A DNA stretch of 9,000 nt from Acidobacteriota bacterium (GTDB lineage Bacteria > Acidobacteriota > Terriglobia > UBA7540), in contig JAJYHU010000008.1 in assembly GCA_021784615.1 (NCBI GenBank), positions 1-9,000 of the forward strand, read 5' to 3'. Positions 1-7,059 of this stretch are shown piece by piece; within the stretch, counting starts at the first letter, position 1; every line of letters starts with the position of its first letter. The notes below the pieces were generated by a model. It was not told where the DNA came from and did not search any database. It saw nothing but the letters and a program-made list of their open reading frames with translations. The position numbers and the translations under genes were made by a program.

Positions 1-162
1 GCTCAACTCCTCTTCCCCCGCCACGGGACGCAACTGGCAGATCTTTTCGTTGATCTCCAGAAGCCGGCTGCCGAACTCACGGAAGCGATGATATTCGTCC
101 ACCTCGCACTCAGCTTTGGCTCCGGCCGGCCGCGGTTGCGTTTTGTTTTCTGCAACGATACA
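1..162 (-). pseudogene. partial minus-strand coding fragment running off the left edge
   Basis: On the minus strand one frame is open from 162 down to base 1, bounded upstream by an in-frame TAG at 163-165. It encodes a helical, charged peptide whose core reads EVDEYHRFREFGSRLLEINE followed by KICQLRPV. The residue pattern (heptad-like hydrophobics, few rare residues) looks like real protein, unlike the shadow frames nearby. No ATG lies in the open stretch; the only usual alternative is a GTG at 102-100, so either the gene starts there or this is a 5'-truncated remnant. From memory, the Y..FRE....EINE.IC.LRP style resembles the helical tails of small DUF6788-like or transposase-associated proteins, but I cannot name the family. 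It lies just upstream of, and divergent from, the ceramidase-like gene. Confidence 0.35.
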
Positions 163-164
163 CT
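136..164 (+). promoter_or_regulatory. possible sigma70-type promoter of the ceramidase-like gene
   Basis: A TTGCGT box (136-141) and a TACACT box (159-164) are separated by 17 bases. They match the TTGACA/TATAAT consensus at three and four positions. The site lies about 100 bases upstream of the chosen ATG, so the 5' leader would be roughly 90 bases. It overlaps the minus-strand fragment. The match is modest and other promoters are possible. Confidence 0.25.
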
Positions 165-246
165 ACGCGCGCAAGAAGAAACTCCCGAGCGCGGGGAGAC
201 CATTCCAAAGTCCGCACACCGTGGGGTTCCAAGTTCCGTAGAGCAT

Positions 247-254
247 AAGGAGGA
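247..254 (+). promoter_or_regulatory. strong Shine-Dalgarno site fixing the start of the ceramidase-like gene
   Basis: AAGGAGGA ends seven bases before the ATG at 262. It decides the start in favour of 262 over an upstream in-frame ATG at 88, whose extra 58 residues have no signal-peptide character and overlap the minus-strand fragment. Confidence 0.85.
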
Positions 255-261
255 ACAAATC

Positions 262-1809
262 ATGCAGATGGCCCATCGGCGTATGTCCAGCGTGATCGCC
301 TTTTTTCTGATCTGGGTTTTCATACCTGCTGTTTTGTGGAGCGCGGGCTTGCGCGCGGGCGCGGCGAAAGTTTCGATCACGCCGGACGTCCATGCAAGCA
401 AAGTTTACATCGCGGGGTTCGGCTCCAATCGAGTCTCGACCGGCGTCCACGACAACCTTTACGCACGCTGTCTGGCGATCGGCGCCGGACATAAGACGCT
501 GGTCGTCTGCGCGGCGGACCTGATTGGGATCTTCTACCTAGACGTCCTCAAGGTCCGCTCCAAAGTCGAAGCGCGGCTGCCGGAAGTGACGCAGGTGATT
601 GTGGCCTCAACCCACGACCACGAAGGCCCGGACACGATGGGCCTGTGGGGGCCGGGGCCGCTCAAGTCAGGCGTGGACCTCCATTATCTGAACGAGGTGG
701 ACAACCGCATCGCCGAGGCGGCGGTTCAGGCGGCGACGAACATGCAAGAGGCCCGCATGACCCTAGCGCGCGATCATTCGCCTCTGCTCGCGCTCCTTCA
801 GGATGACAACCGGCCTCCTTACGTAAAGGACCCTTACCTGTTTGCGATGCACCTTAGTTCCGCCGCCACCGGCAAGCCCATCGCCACCCTCGTCAATTGG
901 GCCGACCATCCGGAAACGCTCGGCAGCACAAATACCCAAATCACCGCGGACTACCCTCACTGGCTTTGCCAATACGTCGAAAACCACGGTGGGGGCATGG
1001 CGCTGTTCGTCAACGGCCCCATCGGCGGCCTGCTTTCAACACTGGGGCCACAAGTGGCGCTGCTGGACCCGGCCACCGGGCAGGTGGCGCAGGATGGAAC
1101 GTGGGAGAAAGCCAAGCTGACCGGAACGATGGTCGGCGAATTGGCCATGCGCTCGCTGGCGCTGCGCGGCCGCCCTTTTAGCGTTGATTCCCTGGTGATC
1201 CGGAAAGCAGTGATCGACATTCCTCTCAGCAATGAAGGGTTCCGATTGGATGCGGGCATGGGAGTTTTTGGCGGGTCGCGGCCGGTCTATACCCACGGGC
1301 GCCTTGATCCGACCACTGTGGAAAAGCCGGCTTCGTTTCTGATTCACTTGGTCCAAAGTTACTCGGGCAGCGCCGTTGATACGAAAGCGATCGAGCAGCA
1401 ACTGGGCGGACTGAAGAGCGCGAAATACGCTACCGGACAGGATCTGCGGTCAGAAGTGGATTACGTCGAGCTGCTGGAAAAGAAACACGTGGTTGCCGAG
1501 ATTGCCACGGTTCCGGGAGAAATTTATCCGGAGATCGTCAATGGCGGCATCACGCGTTATCCCGGCGCCGACTTTCCCCATGCGGCCTTTGAACCGACGC
1601 TGCGGCCCCATTTCAAAAGTGAATATCAGTTCGTCTTCGGCCTCGCCAACGACGAGATTGGCTACATTATCCCCAAGGCGGAGTGGGACAACAAACCGCC
1701 GTGGCTACAAAATCGATCCCACCGGTGGTACGGAGAAGTCAACTCGGTCGGGCCGGAAACAGCCGGCATAGTAACCAAAGCCCTGGTGCGACTGATGGAG
1801 GGAAATTAG
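262..1809 (+). CDS. neutral/alkaline non-lysosomal ceramidase-family hydrolase, secreted
   Basis: Seen: 515 residues. An N-terminal signal peptide has a positively charged start (H5 R6 R7), a hydrophobic run over residues 10-27 and a likely cut near A28. The mature chain begins AGAAKVSITP, typical of the ceramidase N-terminal domain. Family metal-site motifs are present: STHDHEGP (H118, H120), NWADHPE (H216), VPGE (E420) and NDEIGYI (Y468). They correspond to the zinc ligands His97, His204, Glu411 and Tyr448 of Pseudomonas aeruginosa ceramidase. Known: that enzyme hydrolyses ceramide to sphingosine and fatty acid with Ser274 as nucleophile. Odd: the stretch that aligns with the nucleophile loop reads NGPIGGL (251-257) with no serine where expected, and the C-terminal immunoglobulin-like domain of full-length ceramidases (about 650 or more residues) is absent. 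Inference: a periplasmic or extracellular zinc hydrolase of this fold, with substrate uncertain. The start rests on the AAGGAGGA site at 247-254. Confidence 0.8.
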   Translation: MQMAHRRMSSVIAFFLIWVFIPAVLWSAGLRAGAAKVSITPDVHASKVYIAGFGSNRVSTGVHDNLYARCLAIGAGHKTLVVCAADLIGIFYLDVLKVRSKVEARLPEVTQVIVASTHDHEGPDTMGLWGPGPLKSGVDLHYLNEVDNRIAEAAVQAATNMQEARMTLARDHSPLLALLQDDNRPPYVKDPYLFAMHLSSAATGKPIATLVNWADHPETLGSTNTQITADYPHWLCQYVENHGGGMALFVNGPIGGLLSTLGPQVALLDPATGQVAQDGTWEKAKLTGTMVGELAMRSLALRGRPFSVDSLVIRKAVIDIPLSNEGFRLDAGMGVFGGSRPVYTHGRLDPTTVEKPASFLIHLVQSYSGSAVDTKAIEQQLGGLKSAKYATGQDLRSEVDYVELLEKKHVVAEIATVPGEIYPEIVNGGITRYPGADFPHAAFEPTLRPHFKSEYQFVFGLANDEIGYIIPKAEWDNKPPWLQNRSHRWYGEVNSVGPETAGIVTKALVRLMEGN

Positions 1810-1876
1810 CTTCTCGGATTCTGCCCAAACGCGGGTGCTGATAGCAAAGAAACCAGCGCGTCCGGAGCTTCGCAGA

Positions 1877-1906
1877 TTGCCTTGTCAACGAAGATTCTGT
1901 TATAAA
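1877..1906 (+). promoter_or_regulatory. possible sigma70-type promoter before the dehydratase gene
   Basis: A TTGCCT box (1877-1882) is followed after 18 bases by TATAAA (1901-1906). The -10 box matches the consensus at five of six positions. It lies in the 217-base gap after the ceramidase-like gene, 121 bases before the dehydratase ATG, and would also transcribe the mini-ORF at 1936. Confidence 0.4.
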
Positions 1907-1935
1907 TCTAACTTTCGCGGTGAGAAGGATTTCGC

Positions 1936-1998
1936 ATGTTTGCTCTGCTCTCACTCAGCAGGGCCGCTCGATTCCGTCACGCCCATTCATCCGCCTGA
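1936..1998 (+). CDS. 20-codon mini-ORF, possible leader peptide
   Basis: ATG at 1936 is preceded by AGAAGGA (1923-1929) at six bases, a better ribosome site than that of the gene downstream. The product is MFALLSLSRAARFRHAHSSA and ends at a TGA 28 bases before the dehydratase ATG. It is leucine- and arginine-rich with no recognisable domain. Its place between a plausible promoter and the dehydratase start suggests an upstream leader ORF, but so short an ORF can arise by chance. Confidence 0.3.
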   Translation: MFALLSLSRAARFRHAHSSA

Positions 1999-2026
1999 AG
2001 AGCCGGCAACCTGAGGATTGCCAAAA

Positions 2027-3190
2027 ATGAAAATCACGAAGATCTCGACGACCGTTGTTAATGCTCGGATGAGAAACTGGGTCTTTGTCAAAGTGGAAAC
2101 CGACCAGCCCGGGCTCTACGGATGGGGCGAAGCAACCCTCGAATGGAAAACGAAATCGGTGGTGGGCGCCGTGGAAGATTTGTCCGCGCTGCTCATCGGC
2201 CAGGACCCGCGGCGCGTGGAACACCTTTGGCAGACGATGCACCGGCAATACTTCTGGCGCGGAGGCATCACCAACTTCAGCGCGCTGAGCGGCATCGACC
2301 AGGCGCTTTGGGATATCAAAGGCAAAGATCTCGGCAAGCCGGTTTGCGAACTGCTGGGTGGGCCAGTGCGCGATACGCTGCGCTTCTACGATCACCTGGG
2401 CGGCGGCTCGCTCGAGGGCATGTACAAAACCGGGGAGCCGGAAGACTTTGCAAGACTCATTCAGGAAAGCGTCAGCCGCGGATTCACCGCCGTCAAGGCC
2501 ATGCCCATTCCCGTTGCCGAACTCGTCGAAAGCGCCGACGTGCTGAAGAAATCCGCGCGGTGCGTTGAAGCCATGCGCAAAGCCGTGGGCGACAAGATCG
2601 ACATCATGCTGGACCTGCACGCGCGGACCACGGCCGCCGCCGCCATTCAGTTTGGCCGCATGCTGGCCGACTACAACCTCTACTGGTACGAGGAGCCCTG
2701 CTGGCCCGAGCACGTTGACGCACTGGTGGAAGTCTCGCGAGCGCTGCCTTTCCCCATCGCCACCGGAGAACGATTGGTGGGCCGATGGGAGTTCCGCGAG
2801 CTGATCGAGAAGCGCGCCGTCTCCGTGATTCAGCCGGACGTTTCCCACTGCGGCGGCATCAGCGAGGCTCGGCGCATCGCAGCCATGGCGGAGACCTACG
2901 GCATCAGCGTGGCGTGCCACAATCCGCAAGGACCGGTCAGCACCAGCGCCTCTCTCCAGGTGGGCTTTGCCACGCCGAACTACTTGATCCAGGAAGTCGT
3001 GCGGAAGGACGTACCGTGGCGCAACGACGTGGTCACGGAGCCGATCGGGATGGAGGGCGGGCTTGCCCACGCGCCCACCGCACCGGGCCTCGGCATCGAC
3101 ATCAATGAGGCGGAGGCCGCCAAGCATCCGTTCCAGCCCGAAGTCTACATGCCCTACTTCCACAAGGACGGCTCGGTGGCGGACTGGTAA
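2027..3190 (+). CDS. mandelate racemase/enolase-superfamily acid-sugar dehydratase, galactonate dehydratase-like
   Basis: Seen: 387 residues, the normal length for the family. The capping domain (about 1-120) holds the usual GWGEATLEW and ALWDIKGKDLG segments; the barrel domain follows. Catalytic candidates are K157 (TAVKAMP), metal ligands D196 (LDLHAR), E222/E223 (YEEP) and E248 (TGERL), and the D271/H298 pair (QPDVSH, ACHNPQGP). The C-terminus HKDGSVADW closely matches the HEDGSVAEW end I recall for E. coli DgoD. Known: these Mg-dependent enzymes abstract the proton alpha to a carboxylate and dehydrate sugar acids to 2-keto-3-deoxy acids. Inference: a cytoplasmic dehydratase for galactonate or a related aldonic acid; substrate cannot be read from sequence. 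Start: ATG at 2027 has GAGG (2013-2016) at ten bases; an in-frame TTG at 2018 overlaps that site and is less likely. No other sugar-acid pathway genes are visible nearby. Confidence 0.88.
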   Translation: MKITKISTTVVNARMRNWVFVKVETDQPGLYGWGEATLEWKTKSVVGAVEDLSALLIGQDPRRVEHLWQTMHRQYFWRGGITNFSALSGIDQALWDIKGKDLGKPVCELLGGPVRDTLRFYDHLGGGSLEGMYKTGEPEDFARLIQESVSRGFTAVKAMPIPVAELVESADVLKKSARCVEAMRKAVGDKIDIMLDLHARTTAAAAIQFGRMLADYNLYWYEEPCWPEHVDALVEVSRALPFPIATGERLVGRWEFRELIEKRAVSVIQPDVSHCGGISEARRIAAMAETYGISVACHNPQGPVSTSASLQVGFATPNYLIQEVVRKDVPWRNDVVTEPIGMEGGLAHAPTAPGLGIDINEAEAAKHPFQPEVYMPYFHKDGSVADW

Positions 3191-3219
3191 AAAATGCCCG
3201 GTGTGGCGGGTTGAAACAC

Positions 3220-3262
3220 AATTGCAAGCAAACGGAATTTTGGAGCGCATTGCAATTGCAAG
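3220..3262. repeat. 12-base perfect palindrome with a nearby direct repeat
   Basis: TTGCAATTGCAA at 3250-3261 equals its own reverse complement. Its half AATTGCAAG (3254-3262) recurs directly at 3220-3228, 34 bases away, about three helical turns. The 269 bases between the dehydratase stop and the next gene hold no ORF and are AT-rich around this spot. The arrangement could be a regulator's operator; no clear promoter pairs with it. Confidence 0.35.
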
Positions 3263-3387
3263 TTATTGATAATACATAACTTAAAAATTTCTACCTTTTG
3301 ACCGCAAAATCCCGCGCGTCCCACGGGGGGCGCAAGGCCCATGCCTAGCCTACATTAAGAGCGTATAGGGTGCGCGCGAGCAGATTC

Positions 3388-3412
3388 AGCGCGTTAAAGC
3401 GTGCTGTTTTTA
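3388..3412 (+). terminator. weak intrinsic-terminator-like hairpin
   Basis: AGCGCG (3388-3393) pairs with CGTGCT (3400-3405), including one G-U pair, around a six-base loop, and a five-T run follows (3407-3411). It lies 200 bases after the dehydratase stop and 50 bases before the next gene. The stem is short, so this may be chance. Confidence 0.3.
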
Positions 3413-3464
3413 TTAAAAGTTCTCTAGTACCACCTTTAGACCGAAAGTTATAGAATAGGTGGCT

Positions 3465-5105
3465 ATGCGAAAACCTTTGCTTCTGGCCTTAAGTCTTCTT
3501 GGGCTGTTTATCTCCTTATACCTTTTGTGGGTTTATACATCTCCTTCCAGCCCGATGGTGTGCTTCGGCGGAGGGTGTGACGTCGCGCGAGCCAGCTCAT
3601 ACTCTCACCTGCTCGGGATTCCGTTACCCGTCTTTGGCGTTGTGATGTATGCGTTCCTGGTACTGTTGGTCTTTATTCATCCCTTACTCCCCGTTTCAGT
3701 GGCGCGATGGACAGAGTACGCGGTTGTCTTGGTTTCGGGGGTCGGGTTTCTTTCCTCGCTATACTTAACGGGAGTTGAGGCCTTTGTTCTTCATGCGTGG
3801 TGCGTGTGGTGCGTTACGTCCGCGGTTTCGGTGACCGGAATTTTTGCTCTTTCCTTGGTCGACATTTTCCGGCCGGCCCCTTCGCTCGAGGCCGCGGAAG
3901 CTCTCAAAGTCGTGCAGACGAATTTTGCATTAATCTTGTTTGGTTTTGTGCTGGCGGTTCCTTCTTTTATCCTGCTGAGCCGCCATGGGAGCTTCCCTGT
4001 TAGTAAGCCACCTTCTGTTCAGACAGTTGAGGCGCACCTGGTCCGGCCGGATACCCATTTTTATGGTGACCCTCACGCGCGCGTTACCGTGGTGGAGTTT
4101 GGGGATTTCCAATGTCCGGCATGCCGGCAGGCGGAGGAGGCTGCCCGGGAGATTCGCCAAAAGTACGGCGACAGGATCCGGTTTGCTTTTCGGCAATTTC
4201 CCCTTCAGGCTCTTCACGCCCATTCTGAGAAGGCTGCCGAGGCCAGCGAATGTGCCGCCCGGCAGGGCAAATTCTGGCAGGCGGTGGACAAGTTTTACGC
4301 CAACCAGGATGATCTGAGTATGCCTGCCCTCAGCCGGTACGCCTCTGAATTGGGGCTGAATTCCAGGGAGTTTGTTGAATGCCTTCAGAAAGGGCAGATG
4401 GCCTCGCGGGTCGCGCAAGATATCGAAGACGGGCGTGCGCTGGGAGTTCATGCGACCCCAACATTTTTTATCGATGGCAGGATGATCGTGGGTCCCATCC
4501 AATATTCCCAATTCACGCAACTGATCGAAAATGAACTTCAGAGTAAAGGAAGTGAGCAGGCGGGTGAGACACATCCGTCAAGTTCCGCTTTGACTTCAAA
4601 GCAAGCGACGGAATCGACGCCAGCAGGAAAGAAAACCGCGACAGGGAAAAAGCCAACGTCAGAAGGCAGTGAAACAATGCGGGTTTTGGGCGTCGGCTCT
4701 CAAAACCTTCTTGCCGCATCCCAGAACTCCGGTACTGCTTGCAGTGAAGCCGAAGCCAAAAAACGGCAGCCTACGATGATCCGAACCGCACAGGCCGAGG
4801 CGCTTTTGAAGGACGCTTCCCATGCCCTTTTTGTCGATGTCCGCTCCGCAAAGGACTACAGAGCAGGTCATATCCCTGGAGCCATCAACCTGCCAATTGG
4901 CAGTTTTGAGCAAGAATGGCGGCAGTTGCCCAAGGATAAAACGATCGTGCTTTACGAAAGCGGCCGTTCGAGCGGGGACATCTGCGCAGCCAGCCGGGCG
5001 GCGGGCCGAATCCTGCTGGCTCAGGGTTATGGCACAAACGACGTGAAAGTGTATCAGGATGGCTTGGCGAGCTGGCAAAAAGCCGGTCTACCACTCAAGC
5101 GCTAA
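3465..5105 (+). CDS. VKOR-DsbA-rhodanese fusion, membrane thiol oxidoreductase
   Basis: Seen: 546 residues in three modules. Residues 1-135 are a VKOR domain with four hydrophobic helices (about 4-24, 52-72, 84-105, 112-135), the outer-loop cysteine pair C33/C38 and the CVWC site C113/C116. A fifth helix (154-171) leads to a DsbA-like thioredoxin domain (about 190-360) with CPAC at C217-C220, a second cysteine pair C263/C306 and the cis-proline motif ATPTFFIDG (P332). A Ser/Thr/Lys-rich linker (361-436) joins a rhodanese-like domain (about 437-546: FVDVRSAKDYRAGHIPGAINLP). Known: bacterial VKOR passes electrons from DsbA-type partners to quinone, and VKOR-thioredoxin fusions exist. Inference: inner-membrane protein with DsbA and rhodanese on the periplasmic side, making disulfide bonds. 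Odd: the rhodanese loop reads YESGRSSGDIC, with E498 where the catalytic Cys usually sits; C507 is nearby. Start: ATG 3465 has AGG at five bases; GTG 3459 in frame adds two residues. Confidence 0.88.
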   Translation: MRKPLLLALSLLGLFISLYLLWVYTSPSSPMVCFGGGCDVARASSYSHLLGIPLPVFGVVMYAFLVLLVFIHPLLPVSVARWTEYAVVLVSGVGFLSSLYLTGVEAFVLHAWCVWCVTSAVSVTGIFALSLVDIFRPAPSLEAAEALKVVQTNFALILFGFVLAVPSFILLSRHGSFPVSKPPSVQTVEAHLVRPDTHFYGDPHARVTVVEFGDFQCPACRQAEEAAREIRQKYGDRIRFAFRQFPLQALHAHSEKAAEASECAARQGKFWQAVDKFYANQDDLSMPALSRYASELGLNSREFVECLQKGQMASRVAQDIEDGRALGVHATPTFFIDGRMIVGPIQYSQFTQLIENELQSKGSEQAGETHPSSSALTSKQATESTPAGKKTATGKKPTSEGSETMRVLGVGSQNLLAASQNSGTACSEAEAKKRQPTMIRTAQAEALLKDASHALFVDVRSAKDYRAGHIPGAINLPIGSFEQEWRQLPKDKTIVLYESGRSSGDICAASRAAGRILLAQGYGTNDVKVYQDGLASWQKAGLPLKR

Positions 5106-5570
5106 GAAGACACCCCGAACGTTTCAGCGCCTCGGCTAACTCCTTGCTTTTCAAAGAGGAGCAAGGACAATCTGGGCGTCCAGCGCAGCGAACCTTCCTG
5201 ATCGAAACTTGCACCCAACTTGCCAGGGTTGGACTGGAAATAACTATAAGGTATTCCGTAACGCAACTTTTCCAGAGAAGACTTGGACTGCTCAAGGGCA
5301 AGGGGGCAGAACCTTGCCGGAAGAGTTTTGCCCAAGTTTGAAGCCGTTGGCTCGACACGACAAAGCCACGTTCCTAACTTAGACAGGGTTGGCGTTTTTT
5401 CCTGCCATCTTTGATCCTCGTCCTGCTTTTCCCCAAAGAAAAATTATTCACTCCGGCTCATTTTTTTTGTCCGGAGGCCGATAAATTGGACGTGGGGGGC
5501 TTCCGCATGAGCCTACCGCGATTCACCATCTCAAAAAGGGGCGAGGGGGGCTGTTCTGTCCTCGATTTCC
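5106..5570. other. 465-base gene-free region with several inverted repeats
   Basis: No convincing ORF lies here; the 65-codon frame at 5144-5341 and its reverse counterparts look like noise. The stretch is rich in hairpins: TCCTTGCT/AGCAAGGA (5141-5148, 5160-5167), CCAAC/GTTGG (5215-5219, 5228-5232), and GGCAAGG/CCTTGCC (5297-5303, 5312-5318) nested in ACTTGG/CCAAGT (5281-5286, 5332-5337). Near the right end CTCCGG/CCGGAG (5451-5456, 5471-5476) encloses an eight-T run. It could hold the 3' end of the redox gene transcript, a small RNA, and the promoter of the HEAT operon; I see no clear -35/-10 pair for that operon. Confidence 0.4.
5365..5400 (+). terminator. candidate intrinsic terminator
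   Basis: GCCA (5365-5368) pairs with TGGC (5390-5393), with an inner CCT/AGG helix (5373-5375, 5385-5387), directly before a six-T run at 5395-5400. It could end the redox-fusion transcript or a small RNA in this gap. The stem is interrupted and short. Confidence 0.4.
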
Positions 5571-7055
5571 ATGCCATTTCTGATTGAGCACCTTATCGAG
5601 ATTGTCTTTGTATCGTTTGTCGTTGTCCTCTTGGGGAATTGTTTTCTGATCGGGATTGCTCTGACTCGGCGGCAACGGAGACGGAAGTATTTTCACCGCA
5701 TCGACGCGCTCCGGGAAAAGTACGGTCCCGTTGTGGCGGGGATTCTTTCCGGCCAAATCGCCTATGCACAGGGTCTCCAGGAATTGCGAGGTATCTCCGG
5801 ATCCGACCGCATGGTGATGCTGGAACGGCTGTGCCTTGAGCAAAAAACCGCTCCCGGCCAGGAGCATGCTCTGGGGCGGCTTTCGGAGGACCTGGGGCTG
5901 GTCAAGATTTGGCAGCAAAGATTGATGGGACAGATTGATCCCGCCTCGCTCAAGGCCGCACTGGCCCATCCGGAGGGCTTGGTCGATCGGGTCAGCGCGC
6001 TCCAGTTCTTGATTCGCGCCAAGAGCGCGGAGAATCTGGGGGCGATCCACCATGAGCCAAGTTGGCCCTTGCTGGTGAAAACGCTCGAAGACCCTCATCC
6101 CGACTTGCAATCTGTAGCGGCCCGGGCGTTGTCGGAAATTCAGCATCCAGGAAGTTTTCCGGCCTTGGTGGCGCAGATGCACAAAGTGGTTCTCGAGTCG
6201 ACCTCGGCTCTTTCTCTTCGGGCGATCAAAGCGGCGCTGATCAGTTTCCCGCTCGAAACCGCAGACGAGCTTTTGCCTTCCCTTCGCCATCCGAACCCCC
6301 GCGTTCGGTTTCTTTCCACCGACATCATCCGGGAAATGGTCGAGCGGGAAGCGGCAGGGAGGCCGGATTTCTTTTTGGACAAGCGAAACCTGGAACCCGG
6401 TCTGGCCGAAGTGTTTCTTGTGGAATTGCCCTTTGATGAGAATCCGGACGTTCGCGCCCGGGCGGCCCCGGTGATCTCCTATCTTGCTGACTCCCGGGCC
6501 CTTCCTCTTTTGCTGACCCTGCTTGAGGATGCCGCGTGGTTTGTCCGGCTTCATACCGTGCGGGCTTTGGCAAAACAAAGGTTTCTTCCGCAAGCAGGGC
6601 AGATTGCACGAACCCTCACGGATTCGAACTGGAGGGTACGGGAAGCGACCGTTCGGACGCTGCGGGGATTCGGCTCTGCGGGGCGGGAACGGCTTACGGA
6701 GCATTTTCTCGGCACCAGCGACCGCTACAGCCGGGAACAGATTGCCGATGAATTCCAGCGCGCAGGCTTGATTCCCGAACTTCTCTCGCAGTGTGCCGAA
6801 AACGGCAACGGCCGGGAAACCCGAGTGCTCAGTTCCTTGGCCGAAATGGGAAAGACCAGCTATATCGTGTCCGTGCTCACGCAGGGTAAGGGCAACGGCC
6901 GGCTGCGCAAAAGGTTTCTGCAAAAATTCGGGTGTTCGCCCGATCCGCAGATTCAACATTGGGTCGAAGAAGTTGCTCAACAAGAATCTGACTCTGAACT
7001 CAGGGCACTGGCTCAGGCGGCCCTGATTACCAACCATCAACACGGAGAGGGCTAA
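5571..7055 (+). CDS. membrane-anchored HEAT-repeat protein
   Basis: Seen: 494 residues. One hydrophobic helix at about 8-31 is followed by a basic cluster (TRRQRRRK, 32-39), which predicts an N-out, C-in topology and a cytoplasmic body. The body is all-helical, with HEAT-like repeats best seen at about 164-195, 232-262, 288-318, 319-350 and 351-380 (signatures HPNPRVRFLSTDII, NPDVRARAAPVI, DSNWRVREATVRTL). No catalytic motif is visible. Known: HEAT repeats make curved protein-binding scaffolds. Inference: a partner or scaffold for the glycosyltransferase encoded four bases downstream, whose ribosome site (GGAGAGG, 7044-7050) lies inside this gene's end. Odd: its own ATG has no good ribosome site; the purine block GAGGGGGG (5543-5550) is 20 bases away, so translation may be weak or the block may be irrelevant. 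The first ATG fits because the membrane helix starts right after it. Confidence 0.75.
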   Translation: MPFLIEHLIEIVFVSFVVVLLGNCFLIGIALTRRQRRRKYFHRIDALREKYGPVVAGILSGQIAYAQGLQELRGISGSDRMVMLERLCLEQKTAPGQEHALGRLSEDLGLVKIWQQRLMGQIDPASLKAALAHPEGLVDRVSALQFLIRAKSAENLGAIHHEPSWPLLVKTLEDPHPDLQSVAARALSEIQHPGSFPALVAQMHKVVLESTSALSLRAIKAALISFPLETADELLPSLRHPNPRVRFLSTDIIREMVEREAAGRPDFFLDKRNLEPGLAEVFLVELPFDENPDVRARAAPVISYLADSRALPLLLTLLEDAAWFVRLHTVRALAKQRFLPQAGQIARTLTDSNWRVREATVRTLRGFGSAGRERLTEHFLGTSDRYSREQIADEFQRAGLIPELLSQCAENGNGRETRVLSSLAEMGKTSYIVSVLTQGKGNGRLRKRFLQKFGCSPDPQIQHWVEEVAQQESDSELRALAQAALITNHQHGEG

Positions 7056-7059
7056 CTGC

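Noticed and set aside
88..261. Upstream in-frame ATG that would lengthen the ceramidase-like protein by 58 residues
   Set aside because: The extra residues hide the signal peptide inside the chain, no ribosome site precedes 88, and a strong one precedes 262.
1955..3250. Long minus-strand open frame (431 codons) opposite the dehydratase
   Set aside because: Its translation is rich in His, Arg and Gly with no domain, while the plus strand encodes a complete enolase-superfamily enzyme; it is a GC-codon shadow.
5144..5341. 65-codon plus-strand ORF in the gap before the HEAT gene
   Set aside because: No domain, no convincing ribosome site, and the region is better explained by inverted repeats and a terminator candidate.
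5451..5476. CTCCGG/CCGGAG inverted repeat as a terminator
   Set aside because: The T run lies inside the loop rather than after the stem, so it does not fit an intrinsic terminator on the plus strand; it is kept only as part of the gap description.
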